Positions 1-10,630 of a DNA stretch of 64,000 nucleotides are shown here, one piece after another (position 1 is the stretch's first letter; the number at the start of each line of letters is the position of its first letter). The position numbers and the translations under genes are program-made. Origin of the DNA: Uranotaenia lowii (lineage: Eukaryota > Arthropoda > Insecta > Diptera > Culicidae); contig NC_073691.1 of the NCBI RefSeq assembly GCF_029784155.1, forward strand, positions 137,280,409-137,344,408, written 5' to 3'. Under the pieces are notes generated by a model that was not told the DNA's origin, did no database searches, and saw only the letters and a list, made by a program, of their open reading frames with translations.

Positions 1-358
1 ACGGAAAATCTGACAGTGTTGCTTAAGCCTTATTTCAGACGTTAATTTGCTCTTTCAGACTAATTATGGAATTTCTCAACTTTTTCAGAAACAGAAAAAG
101 CACTACCGCAAACGTTAAATATGGAAACTGAGCTTCGAAACTCTAATTAATATTCAGAAAACTTCCACGCGTTTTTTTTTCTAATTCAGACAAACTTCAT
201 GTTTCAGAATCGATCATGATATTTCGAAAACATTTTAATGCATGGTTTCAAATGTTAATGTTACTATTTTTTTTTATTGAAACATTATCCAACGCACTTT
301 GATAAATTTGGTTTTAAAATTCAGAACTAATTTCGAATCGTATCTCTCCGAATTTTTA
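1..358. other. AT-rich intergenic DNA, nothing recognised
   Basis: No ORF, tRNA or repeat structure is supported here. The sequence is AT-rich with short T runs and several 'ttcaga' words, and ends at the TA preceding the MITE at 361. Confidence 0.6.
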
Positions 359-360
359 TA

Positions 361-1288
361 AGGTACACCGGGGTAAGTGTGGACGATGGCTATTAAAACA
401 ATACTGTGCACTATTTTTCAAACTTTTAATGCAGAATGTTCAATTTACTTCTAATCTATCCAATAACGGTGAAAAAGATACGATTCAGACAATAACGGAT
501 GTTTACAGCGACTTTTTTGGAATTTTATATTTTCAACTACGATTTCGAGTTGATGTGCATCTTTTTCAATTGCAATTTTTTCCTAAACTAGCAGGCTCTC
601 CATGAAAAATTCTACATTGAAACAATCCTTATATTCCAAACAACCAGTTAGGAAAAGAAACGGCGGTTAAACATGAAGAAAAAAGAGTTTATTTACAAAA
701 AACTAAAAATTTGTTTCCAACCCCTACCTGGGGTAAGTGTGGACGGCTTTAAAATAACTTGATGTTTACACATTTTTTCAATTTTCTGTCCTTCATCCTT
801 CATGAATTGTGTTATTTAGCTATATTCAGCATTCGGATCATGAAAAGTTGGGTAAAGTACTTGTTTGATCGGTGTTTTTGATAAAATCGGATCTCGTGTA
901 TTGCTACATAAATTACACACAATAATTATTGAAAGATGCCTTACTAATAGTATCATGAACTTTTTTTCAAAATTTCGAGCCATAAAGTAACGTATTCAAC
1001 CAAGAAAAAACATTTTTTTGGAAATTTCCTGAGAAATCCAAGGGAAAATCTACCGTCCACACTTACCCCATAAAGCGGGGTAAGTGAAGACACCAGCAGT
1101 CCATAACAATTTACGTGATAACTTTTCTCGCTTTGCTTCTATCGAACTCATCTCTTCAGCGTTTGTAAACAACATGTTCTGCATCACATTGAATGTAATT
1201 TTATCAAAATTGATCCACTGCTGATTTTTTAATGATTTTTTAAAGTTGAACTATACGAAAACCCGTCCACACTTACCCCGGTGTACCT
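361..1288. mobile_element. TA-flanked MITE, 25-bp perfect TIRs
   Basis: The first 25 bases (starting AGGTACACCGGGGTAAGTGT) are the exact reverse complement of the last 25 (1264-1288). TA dinucleotides flank both ends (359-360 and 1289-1290). The TIR core GGGGTAAGTGTGGACG recurs internally at 730-745 and inverted at 1054-1069, with a variant at 1077. There is no transposase, so this is a non-autonomous element of the TA-target class (Tc1/mariner-like by TSD). The perfect TIRs suggest it is not very old. The ORF at 1246-1506 crosses the element boundary and is not a gene. Confidence 0.85.
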
Positions 1289-2130
1289 TAAGCCCGGTTT
1301 ACAGTTCTTGTGAACTCGAACTCGAACGTGAACGTGAACTCACCTCAGTGAAAAAATATTCCGCAGTGAAATGTCAAATCGGTCAAATCTTCAAAATTAG
1401 TAAGAGGTTTGTTCAACTGCAGGTAGAAATGGGTTTCGATCGGAAAATGACAGATCATGCAACCAATGTTTTGATCGATACTTGTCGAACCAATGCTCAA
1501 ATTTAAATTCAAATTTCTCAAAAAAACATATTGTTCTTCTTCAAAACATATTCAGATTTGAAAACGATTGATTTAATAAAATAATCCCAAAGTTCTTATC
1601 CTTGAATACAATAAATTTAAATTAACTTTCATGAATTTAAAGTACTCCCAAAAAGTATTTATCGATCAAGGAGTAACGAGCTTTAGCGATTCGTTTCTTT
1701 TGAAAAACTTATTGAAAGGACGTTATGAATATAACTTCTACAAGATAACCATTTTTTGTTCTTGCATGATTAAAAATTGACAAACAAAAATTTCAAAATT
1801 ACTTTTAATTAGTGAAACAATTGAAAAGTTTTTTATTTAATTAAATTGCAATGCATTGTTTGTTAATTTTTCTGCTTTTCAGTTCTCCTTAAAACACATT
1901 ATTTTTGAATTATTTCAAAAATTTTTATAATTATTTCCATACCTTTTCTAAAGCACACATTTGAACAAAGCGGAATCTATTTTTTTTTAAATATTTCAAT
2001 GGAATCTGGCCATTCGATGATCTTCATTTACATTTATTCGTTGAGAAGCTCTTCCAACAGGTACATTTATTCATCGAGAAACTCTTCCAACAGGTGCAAT
2101 TAAATGATGCCCAAGCGGGTTTTAAAGTTT

Positions 2131-2703
2131 TTTTTTTTTTTTTTTTTTTGTTTGCGCATATATTACACGACTTATGCCTAAGACCACTATGGTCCAACTT
2201 GGCTCTGTATGTGTTCTATATTTACAATGGTATTGTATTCTGATATTGTTTGTTGATCAATCTATTTTTAGAATTCGAGTCTACTTTATCGGTAGCTATT
2301 ATTTGTAGTCTATTTGGCTATGTGCCCTATCCTCTTCTGATTACTCCGTGGAGTTTACAATTTTTTGTCATTTTTGATATCATCATTATCGTGAGTATAT
2401 GATGTTTTCTTCGTGGTTATTATTGTGTTCTTGTGTTTATACTCCGAGGGAGTTTACAATTGTCTGTTTTCTTGGCCGAAGCCTTCATCTAATTCTGTTT
2501 TTTACTCATAAGAGTTTACAATTTCTTGTTTTCGTCCGGAGACATTCTTATTCTTGTGGCTTTTGTCCGAAGACCTTTATTCTGTTTAGCCTTAAGTTAA
2601 CTTAACTTAAGGCTAACTTTTTTGTTAGGGGGGTGAGGAATCGAACCTCTCATCATCTGATTGAAAATCAGACCGGCTAGCTGACTGAGCTAACCACCCC
2701 CCC
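2131..2703 (-). mobile_element. tRNA-headed SINE, complete, with 12-bp TSD
   Basis: Read on the minus strand this begins with a tRNA-like head (2627-2703), continues through a ~450-bp AT-rich body, and ends with a conserved tail (AGCCAAGTTGGACCATAGTG) and a run of about 20 A (T run at 2131-2149). The 12-base direct repeat GTTTTAAAGTTT sits at 2119-2130 and 2704-2715, a perfect target-site duplication typical of LINE-mobilised retroposition. There is no ORF, as expected for a SINE. The tail recurs in a truncated copy at 57789-57860, so it is a mobile family and not a lone tRNA locus. The body contains a near-palindrome (2588-2613) next to the head. Confidence 0.85.
2627..2703 (-). tRNA. tRNA-like SINE head, anticodon UUC (Glu-type)
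   Basis: The minus strand shows a G-run acceptor strand, a D-arm hairpin, a 5-bp anticodon stem UCUGA/UCAGA around the loop UUUUCAA (anticodon UUC), a T-loop UUCGAUU, and a closing C run. The D-arm pairs over 7 bp and the first T-stem pair is A-A, so it is not a canonical tRNA. It is the Pol III promoter of the SINE: B box GGTTCGATTCC, with the A box in GGTTAGCTCAGTC. An independent functional tRNA-Glu gene is unlikely because the transcript runs on into the SINE body. Confidence 0.55.
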
Positions 2704-2747
2704 GTTTTAAAGTTTAAAAAAAATATCGTATGCGTTTCATTTCAAAC

Positions 2748-3595
2748 GGCCGATGACATAGTGAATACGATGCGATGCGATGCGGTGAATGCGGTTCAAT
2801 GCGGTGAACCACATTTGATGAAAATGTATGTGAATCGCTTAAACCTGACATAGGCCGATGACATAGTGAATACGATGCGATGCGATGCGGTGAATGCGAT
2901 TCAATGCGGTGAACCACATTTGATGAGAATGTATGTGAATCGCTTAAACCTGACATACTCAACGCGGCGAAGCAGATGTCAATTTGTTCCGCCGCTCGAG
3001 TTCGCGTAGGCTGCGTCCGTAAATTTTCCGCTGATTCGCATCGCATCGCACTCACTATGTCATCGGCCATACTCAACGCGGCGAAGCAGATGTCAATTTG
3101 TTCCGCCGCTCGAGTTCGCGTAGGCTGCGTCCGTAAATTTTCCGCCAATTCGCATCGCATCGCACTCACTATGGCCGATGACATATATATTTAGTGAGTG
3201 CGATGCGATGCGAATTGGCGGAAAATTTACGGACGCAGCCTACGCGAACTCGAGCGGCGGAACAAATTGACATCTGCTTCGCCGCGTTGAGTATGTCAGG
3301 TTTAAGCGATTCACATACATTTTCATCCAATGTGGTTCACCGCATTGAATTGCATTCGCCGCATCGCATCGCATCGTATTCACGATGACATAGTGAATAC
3401 GATGCGATGCGATGCGGTGAATGCGATTCAATGCGGTGAACCACATTTGATGAAAATGTATGAGAATCGCTTAAACCTGACATACTCAACGCGGCGAAGC
3501 AGATGTCAATTTGTTCCGCCGCTCGAGTTCGCGTAGGCTGCGTCCGTAAATTTTCCGCCAATTCGCATCGCATCGCACTCACTATGTCATCGGCC
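2748..3595. repeat. Self-nested cluster of a ~213-bp palindromic MITE
   Basis: A unit of about 213 bp starts GGCCGATGACATAGTGAATA and ends with the inverse (…CACTCACTATGTCATCGGCC), giving TIRs of about 31 bp rich in GATGCGATGCGA. Half-units occur as U (2748-2851), U (2852-2956), V (2957-3070), V (3071-3180), inverted V (3195-3293), inverted U (3294-3385), U (3386-3484), V (3485-3595). This looks like insertion of one copy into another, with local duplication. The region is GC-richer than its surroundings. Open frames here (64-156 aa on both strands) come from the short-period sequence and are not genes. Confidence 0.75.
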
Positions 3596-4026
3596 GTAGT
3601 ATTTTAAGCCTTTAATTGCCTTCAAATGTGCTTACAAATTAAAAAACTAATTTTTATGAAGCAAAAATTTTTCCGTCATCGGTGAAATTTTTTTCAGAAT
3701 GCACATTGCCATTCGGACGTGAAAATGAACGCGGAATTTATATTCACCACTCTTGTTCGTTTTCCGTTTTCACGTTCGCTCAGTGCGTTTACACTTCGAG
3801 CGGAATGTCAGTGAACGCGGAAAAAATATTCCGCAGTGAAAATCTGGGGAATTGAAATAAAATTAATGTTAACGGGCTTTGAACAAGGAAATCAGTTCAA
3901 AAATAATCGTTTAACCATTCCGCATCTATTCCACCTAGTTTCGCAGCCATGAAATGCAGCATAGTCGAGTTTTTGAAGAATATAAGTTTTTTCATTTTCA
4001 CGTTCGAAAGAACTGTAAATGCACCT

Positions 4027-5511
4027 TTACTCAAAATCTCTCGCTAAGTTAAAGACGTTCATTTGGTTTGAAGTGGAATGAAAGTTTCCTAGTACTATGG
4101 TTACTATAACTAAACATCAATGCTTGCTTTGATCGCGGATTATCTCGCTAAAACTCTCCCCTAATCCTCGTTCCCGTTTTTCAATCTCGAGAGTTCGAAC
4201 GCCTTGGCAATCACTCCTACTGACCATGTTGGGTGATGTTGGGTTTGCAACGTGGTTGTGCAGAATATTTTGTTCCTCTCTCGCTTTCCATCTTGGATAA
4301 GTTTTCAACGCGTTTAAGAATCCTAAAGTATTCACCATTAGATAAACAAACCTTCCAGATCAAAACGCTGCCATTAGTTTCTCGCTACGATAACAAGAGG
4401 GGCTTCAGTAAATAGATGAAAACGATTTGATACTAAATGGTCCAAGCTTCATACAGCAAGTTATATTAAGCCTTTTATATAAAAGGTAAAATAAAAAATT
4501 CGCGAATCATCAATGAATCAGTGAAACAAATAATCAAGATGAACAAATTAAATTTTTTTGTAGGTATTTTTTTTATTTAATTTACTTTTTAAGCTGTTTG
4601 GCAAAGGATAGCTTCAATCAACAGGGTGGGTGCTAATGGATTAGGAAATATGTTTTTTCTTCCGTTAGGACTTATTAGTAGAAAAACTGCTGCCATACAA
4701 TGATCAAGCGTGATTGTAGCCTATTGACATTCGGAAGTGCTAAGTAGAGGTTACGATCACAGTTAGTTTTTGTTCGTTAGAATTTTATTATCGGTACCTT
4801 CTAGTGATTGAGTCAGTTAATATTTATATTGACAACCTCCATTCTTTGCATTGGTACAAAAAGATGACTGCCAAAGATCACAGGGAATATCCCTTTTTGC
4901 ATCAATCACCGATTGTTGACCATCGAAGCTGGAAGTGGGTTGTTCTCGGAAGGCACAGTCAATTGCTGCGATTTGATGTTACTTTACTTTCTGCCTGTAT
5001 TGTTTACCTTTGAGATTAAACACTGTGACTAGATGGATGCTAACTCGAATGAGTACCGACGTACGTGTAAAATAATCAGTCACTTATTGTGATTGAACGA
5101 TCTATTTCAATTCACCGTCGTTGACAATCAAAGCAATTAGGAAAATAAGAAACAGACTCAGTTCTTGAATGCGAACGGATATAAGCTTCGTCATAAAAGC
5201 TCAAAAAATCAGTAAACTTAGATGATTATGGTGCTCGACTAAATCTTTAGATCAGTTGCCAAAAAAAAAAAAAAAAACAATTTAAGTAAATGATTTCGAG
5301 CTGAAAACTTAACTTGAGCTGATCTATTTACATTATCTAAGATTCATGCAAAGATTGATAATGAATCTCTTCGAAATGTTGAAAACAGCCTTTTCCTTTA
5401 ATATAAATTCCATTATATTAGCTGAAATTTATTGAATAATATAAAATTATTTGCATATTAAAAAAAAAATTTCTGCTAGAATGTTTACCTATATATGCTA
5501 ATTTTTATTAG
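4027..5511. other. AT-rich DNA without recognised gene
   Basis: Only short, unconvincing open frames occur (60-73 aa at 4117-4415 and 4804-5013) with no domain or motif I recognise. A poly(A) run lies near 5260-5278. No TIR or tandem array was seen. Confidence 0.55.
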
Positions 5512-5725
5512 TAGGGGAGATAAGGGTATAATGGCCACCTTAAGAAAAACGCTTATTTAACCATAGAAAACAGCTATAATATGTGAATTACATAATTGTT
5601 TCGTGTTCGAACAAAAATAGTATATTTCCTAGTTGGCTGAAACTTGAAAAACTAGATAATAACGTTTAATAATGCATATTTAAAATTTTTGTCAAAAGCT
5701 GAAAACCAGTCACTGTAGGGGCATT

Positions 5726-5960
5726 TGTACGTCTCGGTAGTCGAGTGGTTAGCGTGGTAAGACGGTAATCGCTGGTCCACTGATGGCATGGGTTCGATTC
5801 CCATCTCGGTACTGGGTGTTAAATGTTAATCTTAAGTTGTCCACGTCATTTATTCAGTCTGTAAAGCCTAAATCGGCTAAGACGGTGTATGTCTTTTTAA
5901 AGAGAACCCCCCTGGGGCAGTATAAGTACCATTTATCGGGGCACGATGAGCGTTTTCTGC
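5726..5960 (+). mobile_element. tRNA-related SINE, 5' head and part of body
   Basis: The segment TGTACGTCTCGGTAGTCGAG, then GTGGTTAGCG, fits a Pol III A box (TAGTCGAGTGG), and GGTTCGATTCC about 50 bases on is a B box. The first ~62 bases recur at 19416-19478, which marks a dispersed family. Acceptor and anticodon stems do not pair convincingly, so it is tRNA-derived rather than a tRNA. The 3' limit is uncertain: no poly(A) tail or TSD was found. Confidence 0.55.
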
Positions 5961-6349
5961 CAGGGAATTTAGCAGCGAATTCAACTCGATGAAGTCAGGT
6001 GAGTCGTAGATTCATCAAACAAAGCAATAACAAAATAATCTAGGTCTGTTTGTAGAATACAAACAACTCACACACACACTCATACATTATGTTTCTGGTG
6101 CTTTGTATGGCGGATGATGCTACTAGCCATATAATGTAACAATAAAAAAACGATCATAAATAGTAAATAGAAAAAAAAACTCGAACAGAAATCGAACTCT
6201 ACTCTTTTGATTACCTCTCCGACATGTTACCAATAGGCCACATCGTTAGATATAAACTAGTGAAGCTGTAGCTCTATAATTCAGTTGACTACATCGGGTT
6301 GAATTCGCTGCTAAATTATACGGCAGAAAACGCTCATCGTGCCCCGATG
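5936..6349. repeat. Foldback pair, ~60-bp arms
   Basis: Bases 5936-5997 (cggggcacgatgagcgtttt… to gaattcaactcgatg) recur inverted at 6290-6349 with a few differences, separated by about 290 bases. They could be TIRs of a small nested element. I saw no TSD. Confidence 0.6.
6181..6250 (-). mobile_element. tRNA-like Pol III head (SINE-type)
   Basis: On the minus strand, TGGCCTATTGG fits an A box and AGAGTTCGATTTCTG a B box about 40 bases later. No stable anticodon stem forms, so it is probably a SINE head and not a tRNA. Its tail is not defined. Confidence 0.35.
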
Positions 6350-6817
6350 AATAGTGCTCTGCTCGCCCCGAGCCAACAAATTTAAGTAAAAACGTGTTTT
6401 ATAATTGATTAACGTGAAAAATCAAAAATTTTATGGTGGTGAAAATTGGGGAACAATGTGTACATCATGTTTCAGTGCGTACATTATAGATCAAGATGAT
6501 TTAAAGATCATAAGAGCTTTTTTCGTGGTGCTCAAAAATTATAATATTTTCGTAACTTGAGAACCTAGCTGGTTTTTTAAATATCTCTATAAAGATTATA
6601 AGGAGATTCCTTTTTTTGTGAAAAATTAATACTATAGGAAGGAAGTACGAAATAAATCCTCTTGAAAATTTATTTAAGAAAATATGTACTTTTGAAGAAA
6701 AGAGGAGTGCTTATTGGGTGCTCGTTATGCCCTAATCTCCCCTAATAGCGAAAAATTCATGGGAGCTTTTCTTTCCTAAACACCAAATAACTTTCTTCGT
6801 GGTTATATTCGTAACTT

Positions 6818-7092
6818 ATTTTATTTATTTACATGGTATTCCGTCTTACGACATAACTTGACGAACATAATTCCTAAAATTCACTCGGTCCATGGCAACC
6901 GTTCTCCAATTTCTCGGGCACCCCACGTTCGCCAGATCACGCTCCACTTGGTCTAACCACCTCGCTCGTTGCGCCCCTGCTCGTCTTGTTCCTACCGGAT
7001 TCGTAGCGAACACCTGTTTTGCAGGACAGTCGTCCGGCATTCGCGCAACATGTCCCGCCCAGCGTATCCGGCCAGCTTTCACCACCTTCTTC
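6818..7092 (-). pseudogene. RTE retrotransposon 3' stub, 5'-truncated, with TSD
   Basis: The minus strand encodes the last ~80 codons of the RT ORF found complete at 17102-19036, with the same GRIRWAGHVARMPDD block and the same C-terminus ending YVRQVMS. The tail reads as (AAAT)n after a very short 3' UTR. The flanks repeat ATATTCGYAACTT (6805-6817 and 7093-7105, one mismatch), a 13-bp target-site duplication. The first residues of the open frame (before KKVVKAG) are flanking DNA. It is a dead-on-arrival insertion with no activity. Confidence 0.85.
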
Positions 7093-7105
7093 ATATTCGC
7101 AACTT

Positions 7106-7648
7106 GTGTTGTTTTAATCTGAAACATCAATCACATTATAGTGATGGTTAATAGTAAACATTCGGATCCAGAAGGATATGCTTTCTGACGTCTTGGAACT
7201 TATACAGAAGATGATTTTAAGAATCATACTTCTTTCTAGATTTGAAAATCATTCTAAAACGTTCTTGAGCGTCTTTAACCAGGTTGTACAAAAAGTTCTA
7301 GTGTCATAAAAATGTTAGAAAGGTTTGTTTAGTAGAGTAACGGTTTTACACAGCATTTATTACAAGTTGATTTTTTTCTTCTTAGGTCGAGTCTACTGTG
7401 GGGGAAGTGCTCCTAAAAGCGCATAGCGGATAATATGCGCAGACAGCCGATTGACGAAATGGTTGATAAATCAACACATTGTTTATTGTTTATTGTTTAT
7501 AAAAAAGACCATCTGACGTAAGTGTCTTAATGGTTTACTTAAACACATATAAATAATCAGTTCAGTTTGAGTGAAATACACTTTTATCACATGGCATGAA
7601 GAAATTTCAATGAAATATAAAGCCAAATTTAAAAAAAAAATTAACACA
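7106..7648. other. AT-rich spacer, nothing recognised
   Basis: No ORF or repeat structure is supported between the RTE stub and the left TIR of the large satellite element. Confidence 0.6.
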
Positions 7649-8014
7649 TACCCAAGCAACCAAAAGTCCCATTAAACAGGTACAAAAAAGCATACTCAAA
7701 CCCATCATTGATATGAAGAACGTACTGTGCAACTCAAAATTTAAGTTTTCATTGATACTTTCAAGTTTCAAAACAAGTCTTAATAATCTTCTATTCAGCT
7801 TCCAGCGGCCTCCTAATTTAGCTTACAAAAAATCGTAAAATGAGCAAAAAATTCGCTCTCTATTTAATTGCCGCCATGATAACACGCGTTGGATACCAAA
7901 CTCGATGAATTTGCTCAATTGCTTCTTTCCTACATTTCCTACATATTTCGCATCAGAATGGTCACTCAAGTAATCAAATTACTTATTGAAAAAAAATCTT
8001 ACCCTGCTTGAGGA

Positions 8015-8075
8015 TCGCATCCCGACCTACGTGGTGAGAATCGAACACGCTACCACAAGACCACGATGATGTTCT
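8015..8075 (-). other. tRNA-like A/B-box patch
   Basis: The minus strand has TGGTCTTGTGG (A-box-like) and GGTTCGAT/GGGATGCGATCC-type B-box candidates. Spacing is irregular and no cloverleaf forms. Possibly a SINE relic inside the large TIR element. Confidence 0.25.
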
Positions 8076-8169
8076 ACCTGAAACTAAAACTTGAAGTAGT
8101 GATGTGATTTTGAATGCACTTTTTGTGACTTAGTCAATCCCGTTTTGAGAACTCTTGTGCTTTTTGTGT

Positions 8170-8410
8170 GACTTAAGTCAGTTACAACGTACATATAAGC
8201 ACATTTACTTTACTTTCAAGTTCATTAATGAGTACATATAGTTCACTCATGGGAATTGGGCAAAAAGAGTCACATACAACGTGCATATTAGTCACTTTTG
8301 CAACTTTCAAGATCATTAAAAAGTACAAGAAGTTCACTCAAGGGAAATTGGCAGTTGATTCTCTTTGTCAGCCAATATGTAACTTTCAAAGCCTCCATTC
8401 AAGTACACCT
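8170..8410 (+). repeat. Degenerate ~95-bp tandem repeat, 2-3 units
   Basis: Two adjacent blocks share ACAACGTRCATATWAG, then TTTCAAG(T/A)TCATTAA(T/A)(G/A)AGTACA, then AGTTCACTCA. A third partial unit runs to 8410. They diverge at many positions, so the array is old. Confidence 0.5.
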
Positions 8411-8528
8411 AGGTTTTTTTTACGCGGTTTTTTTTACACGGTTTTTTTTTACACGGCTTTTTTTACACGGTTTTCGGGAATTAACACGGTTTTTTTTACA
8501 CGGTTTTCGCGAATTAACACGGTTTTTG
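8411..8528 (+). repeat. ACACGG/TTTTTT minisatellite (left copy)
   Basis: Repeats of T-runs with ACACGG or ACGCGG, and the phrase TTTTCGGGAATTAACACGG. The same module lies after the right satellite array (12367-12464) and again at 32860-32980, always in this strand sense. Confidence 0.8.
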
Positions 8529-8597
8529 AGAGCAAATATTCTAAGTCATTTTCAAAGGAAAACACTTAGAATCTTTTTGAAGTTGGGAAAATCTTAG

Positions 8598-9985
8598 CTC
8601 TGAGACTAAGAACGTGAAACATGAGACCCCTGAGACCTGAGACATGAGCCCTGAGACCTGAGAGCTGAGACTTGAGACCTGAGACCTGAGACCTGAGACC
8701 TGAGACCTGAGACCTGAGACCTGAGACATAAGACCTGAGACTTGAGACCTGAAATCTGAGACCTGAGATCTCAGACACGAGACATAAGACATTAGACCTG
8801 AGACATGAGACCTGAGACCTGAGGCTTGAGACATCAGACCTGAGACATGAGACCTGAAATATGAGACCTGAGACCTCATACACGAGACACGAGACACGAG
8901 ACAAGAGACAAGAGACTTTAGACCTGAGACATGAGACTTTAGACCTGAGACATGAGACTTGAGACCTGAGACCTGAGACCTGAGACCTGAGACATTAGAC
9001 CTGAGACTTGAGACCTGAAATCTGAGACCTGAGATCTCAGACACGAGACATAAGACATTAGACCTGAGACATGAGACCTGAGACCTGAGGCTTGAGACAT
9101 CAGACCTGAGACATGAGACCTGAAATATGAGACCTGAGACCTCATACACGAGACACGAGACACGAGACAAGAGACAAGAGACTTTAGACCTGAGACATGA
9201 GACTTTAGACCTGAGACCTGAGACCTGAGACATGAGACATGAAACATGAAACCTGAGACCTGACACATGAGACATGAGACATGAGACATGAGACATGAGA
9301 CATGAGACATGAGACATTAGACCTGAGACATCAGACATGAGACATGAGACCTGAGACCTGAGACCTGAGACCTGAGACATGAGACCTGAGACATAAGACC
9401 TGAGACCTGAGACATGAGACATAAGACCTGAGACTTGAGACCTGAAACATGAGACATGAGACATTAGACATAAGACTTGAGACATGAGACATTAGACCTG
9501 AGACATTAGACATGAGACATGAGACCTGAGACATGAGACCTGACACCTGAGACCTGAGACATGAGCATGAGACATTAGACCTGAGACCTGAGACCTGAGA
9601 CATGAGACATGAGACATGAGACATGAGACATGAGACATGAGACATGAGACATGAGACATTAGACCTGAGACATTAGACCTGAGACACGAGACATAAGACC
9701 TGAGACCTGAGACACGAGACCTGAGACATGAGACCTTAGACATTAGACATGAGACATAAGACCTGAGACTTGAGACCTGAGACATGAGACATGAGACATT
9801 AGACATTAGACTTGAGACATGAGACATTAGACCTGGGACATGAGACATGAGACCTGAGACATGAGACCTGAGTCCTGAGACCTGAGACCTGAGACCTGAG
9901 ACCTGAGACCTGAGACCTGAGACATGAGACATGAGACATTAGACCTGAGATCTGAGACATGAGACATGAGACATTAGACCTGAGC
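8598..9985 (+). repeat. Heptamer satellite (TGAGACM)n, block 1
   Basis: About 1.4 kb of a 7-bp unit TGAGACC or TGAGACA, with TTAGACA and TAAGACC variants. Bases ~8734-8950 are repeated essentially unchanged at ~9000-9216, an offset of 266 = 38 x 7, showing recent internal duplication. Because 7 is not a multiple of 3, all frames of the minus strand read the same heptapeptide-like pattern (SxVSGLR). The long open frames here (up to 314 aa) are therefore artefacts. Confidence 0.9.
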
Positions 9986-10630
9986 ATGCTTCCGAAAATC
10001 AATCATTTTCACTGAGCCATGCTTGACTACATTCAGAGCCAAAAAATCAAAGCAGTCAAATTTTCCTTCTTCAACCAAATCATACAAACAATCATGCATG
10101 ACAACGACGCTTCTGTATTTGAAACACTTTTGCGTTACATGATGAGGTAAAAAAGGACGCAGACTATCAGCAACGAACGTCTCGATGCTGATTTCCTTCC
10201 CCTAACGACTTTCAACCTTTAGGATCATAACTGATATGTATCAGTTCTGAGCGATCTATGTAGGCTATCAGATGATTTTTTATTTTTCGTTTTGCCTAGA
10301 AGGACAAAATCATGACTAGGTAACCGCAATGAACTGTCCAGCATGTGCTACAGCTTTTTTGAACATGTGGTCCTGGTATTTATTCAGATTTTTCCTTTTG
10401 AAACATTAATGATCGTCTATCAATAACGAGCATTATCAACAATGATGCGAGGATAGACGTTCGGGAATGATTGAGGGCATGGTATATCTTCTTGTATCAA
10501 GTTAGTGTTGATTTTCGACATATATTCAATGGGTACTTTTACCACGTGCGTATCACAGCACTCGGAGGTAGCATCATTCTAGCTAGAAACCATTCCTGAT
10601 TGCTTTTCTTGAGCGATTTTCCGACCACTG
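9986..10630 (-). pseudogene. Non-satellite spacer with unrecognised coding remnant
   Basis: This is the only non-repetitive DNA between the two same-orientation satellite blocks. On the minus strand, about 10208 down to 9981 is open for ~75 codons and reads like real protein, including SVVVMHDCLYDLVEEGKFDC. It begins after a stop and runs into a stop in the satellite. Codons before 10208 are interrupted but protein-like pieces continue. I recognise no family. It could be a degraded transposase or gene fragment captured by the element. No start codon or complete frame is evident. Confidence 0.35.

Larger units (their letters stand above)
1291..4026. mobile_element. Decayed composite TIR element
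   Basis: The left end (AGCCCGGTTTACAGTTCT) and the right end read inverted (AGGTGCATTTACAGTTCT) match over the TTTACAGTTCT block, followed by GAACGTGAA on both sides. A second shared motif (aaaaaatattccgcagtgaaa) lies near 1350-1371 and 3818-3838 in direct orientation. The interior is mostly later insertions: a SINE at 2131-2703 and a MITE cluster at 2748-3595. The rest (1380-2118 and 3600-3700) is AT-rich with no ORF. The element's limits are inferred from imperfect ends, so the call is tentative. Confidence 0.4.
5514..6742. mobile_element. TA-flanked TIR element carrying nested SINE pieces
   Basis: The left end GGGGAGATAAGGGTATAA and the inverted right end GGGGAGATTAGGGCATAA differ at only two of 18 positions. 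TA flanks both ends (5512-5513 and 6743-6744). No transposase is present. The interior holds a tRNA-related SINE head (5726-5812), a pair of ~60-bp inverted repeats (5936-5997 and 6290-6349) and a second tRNA-like head on the minus strand (about 6181-6250). The GGGGAGA start resembles the MITE family at 36689-37568, but the interiors differ. Confidence 0.75.

Noticed and set aside
2627..2703. Functional tRNA-Glu(UUC) gene
   Set aside because: Non-canonical D-arm, T-stem mismatch, and it is the 5' end of a poly(A)-tailed SINE with TSD.
8541..10002. Long open frames (up to 314 aa) with SxVSGLR heptads on the minus strand
   Set aside because: They are read-through of a 7-bp satellite with few stops. 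Every frame of that strand gives the same pattern, and ends depend on variant units.
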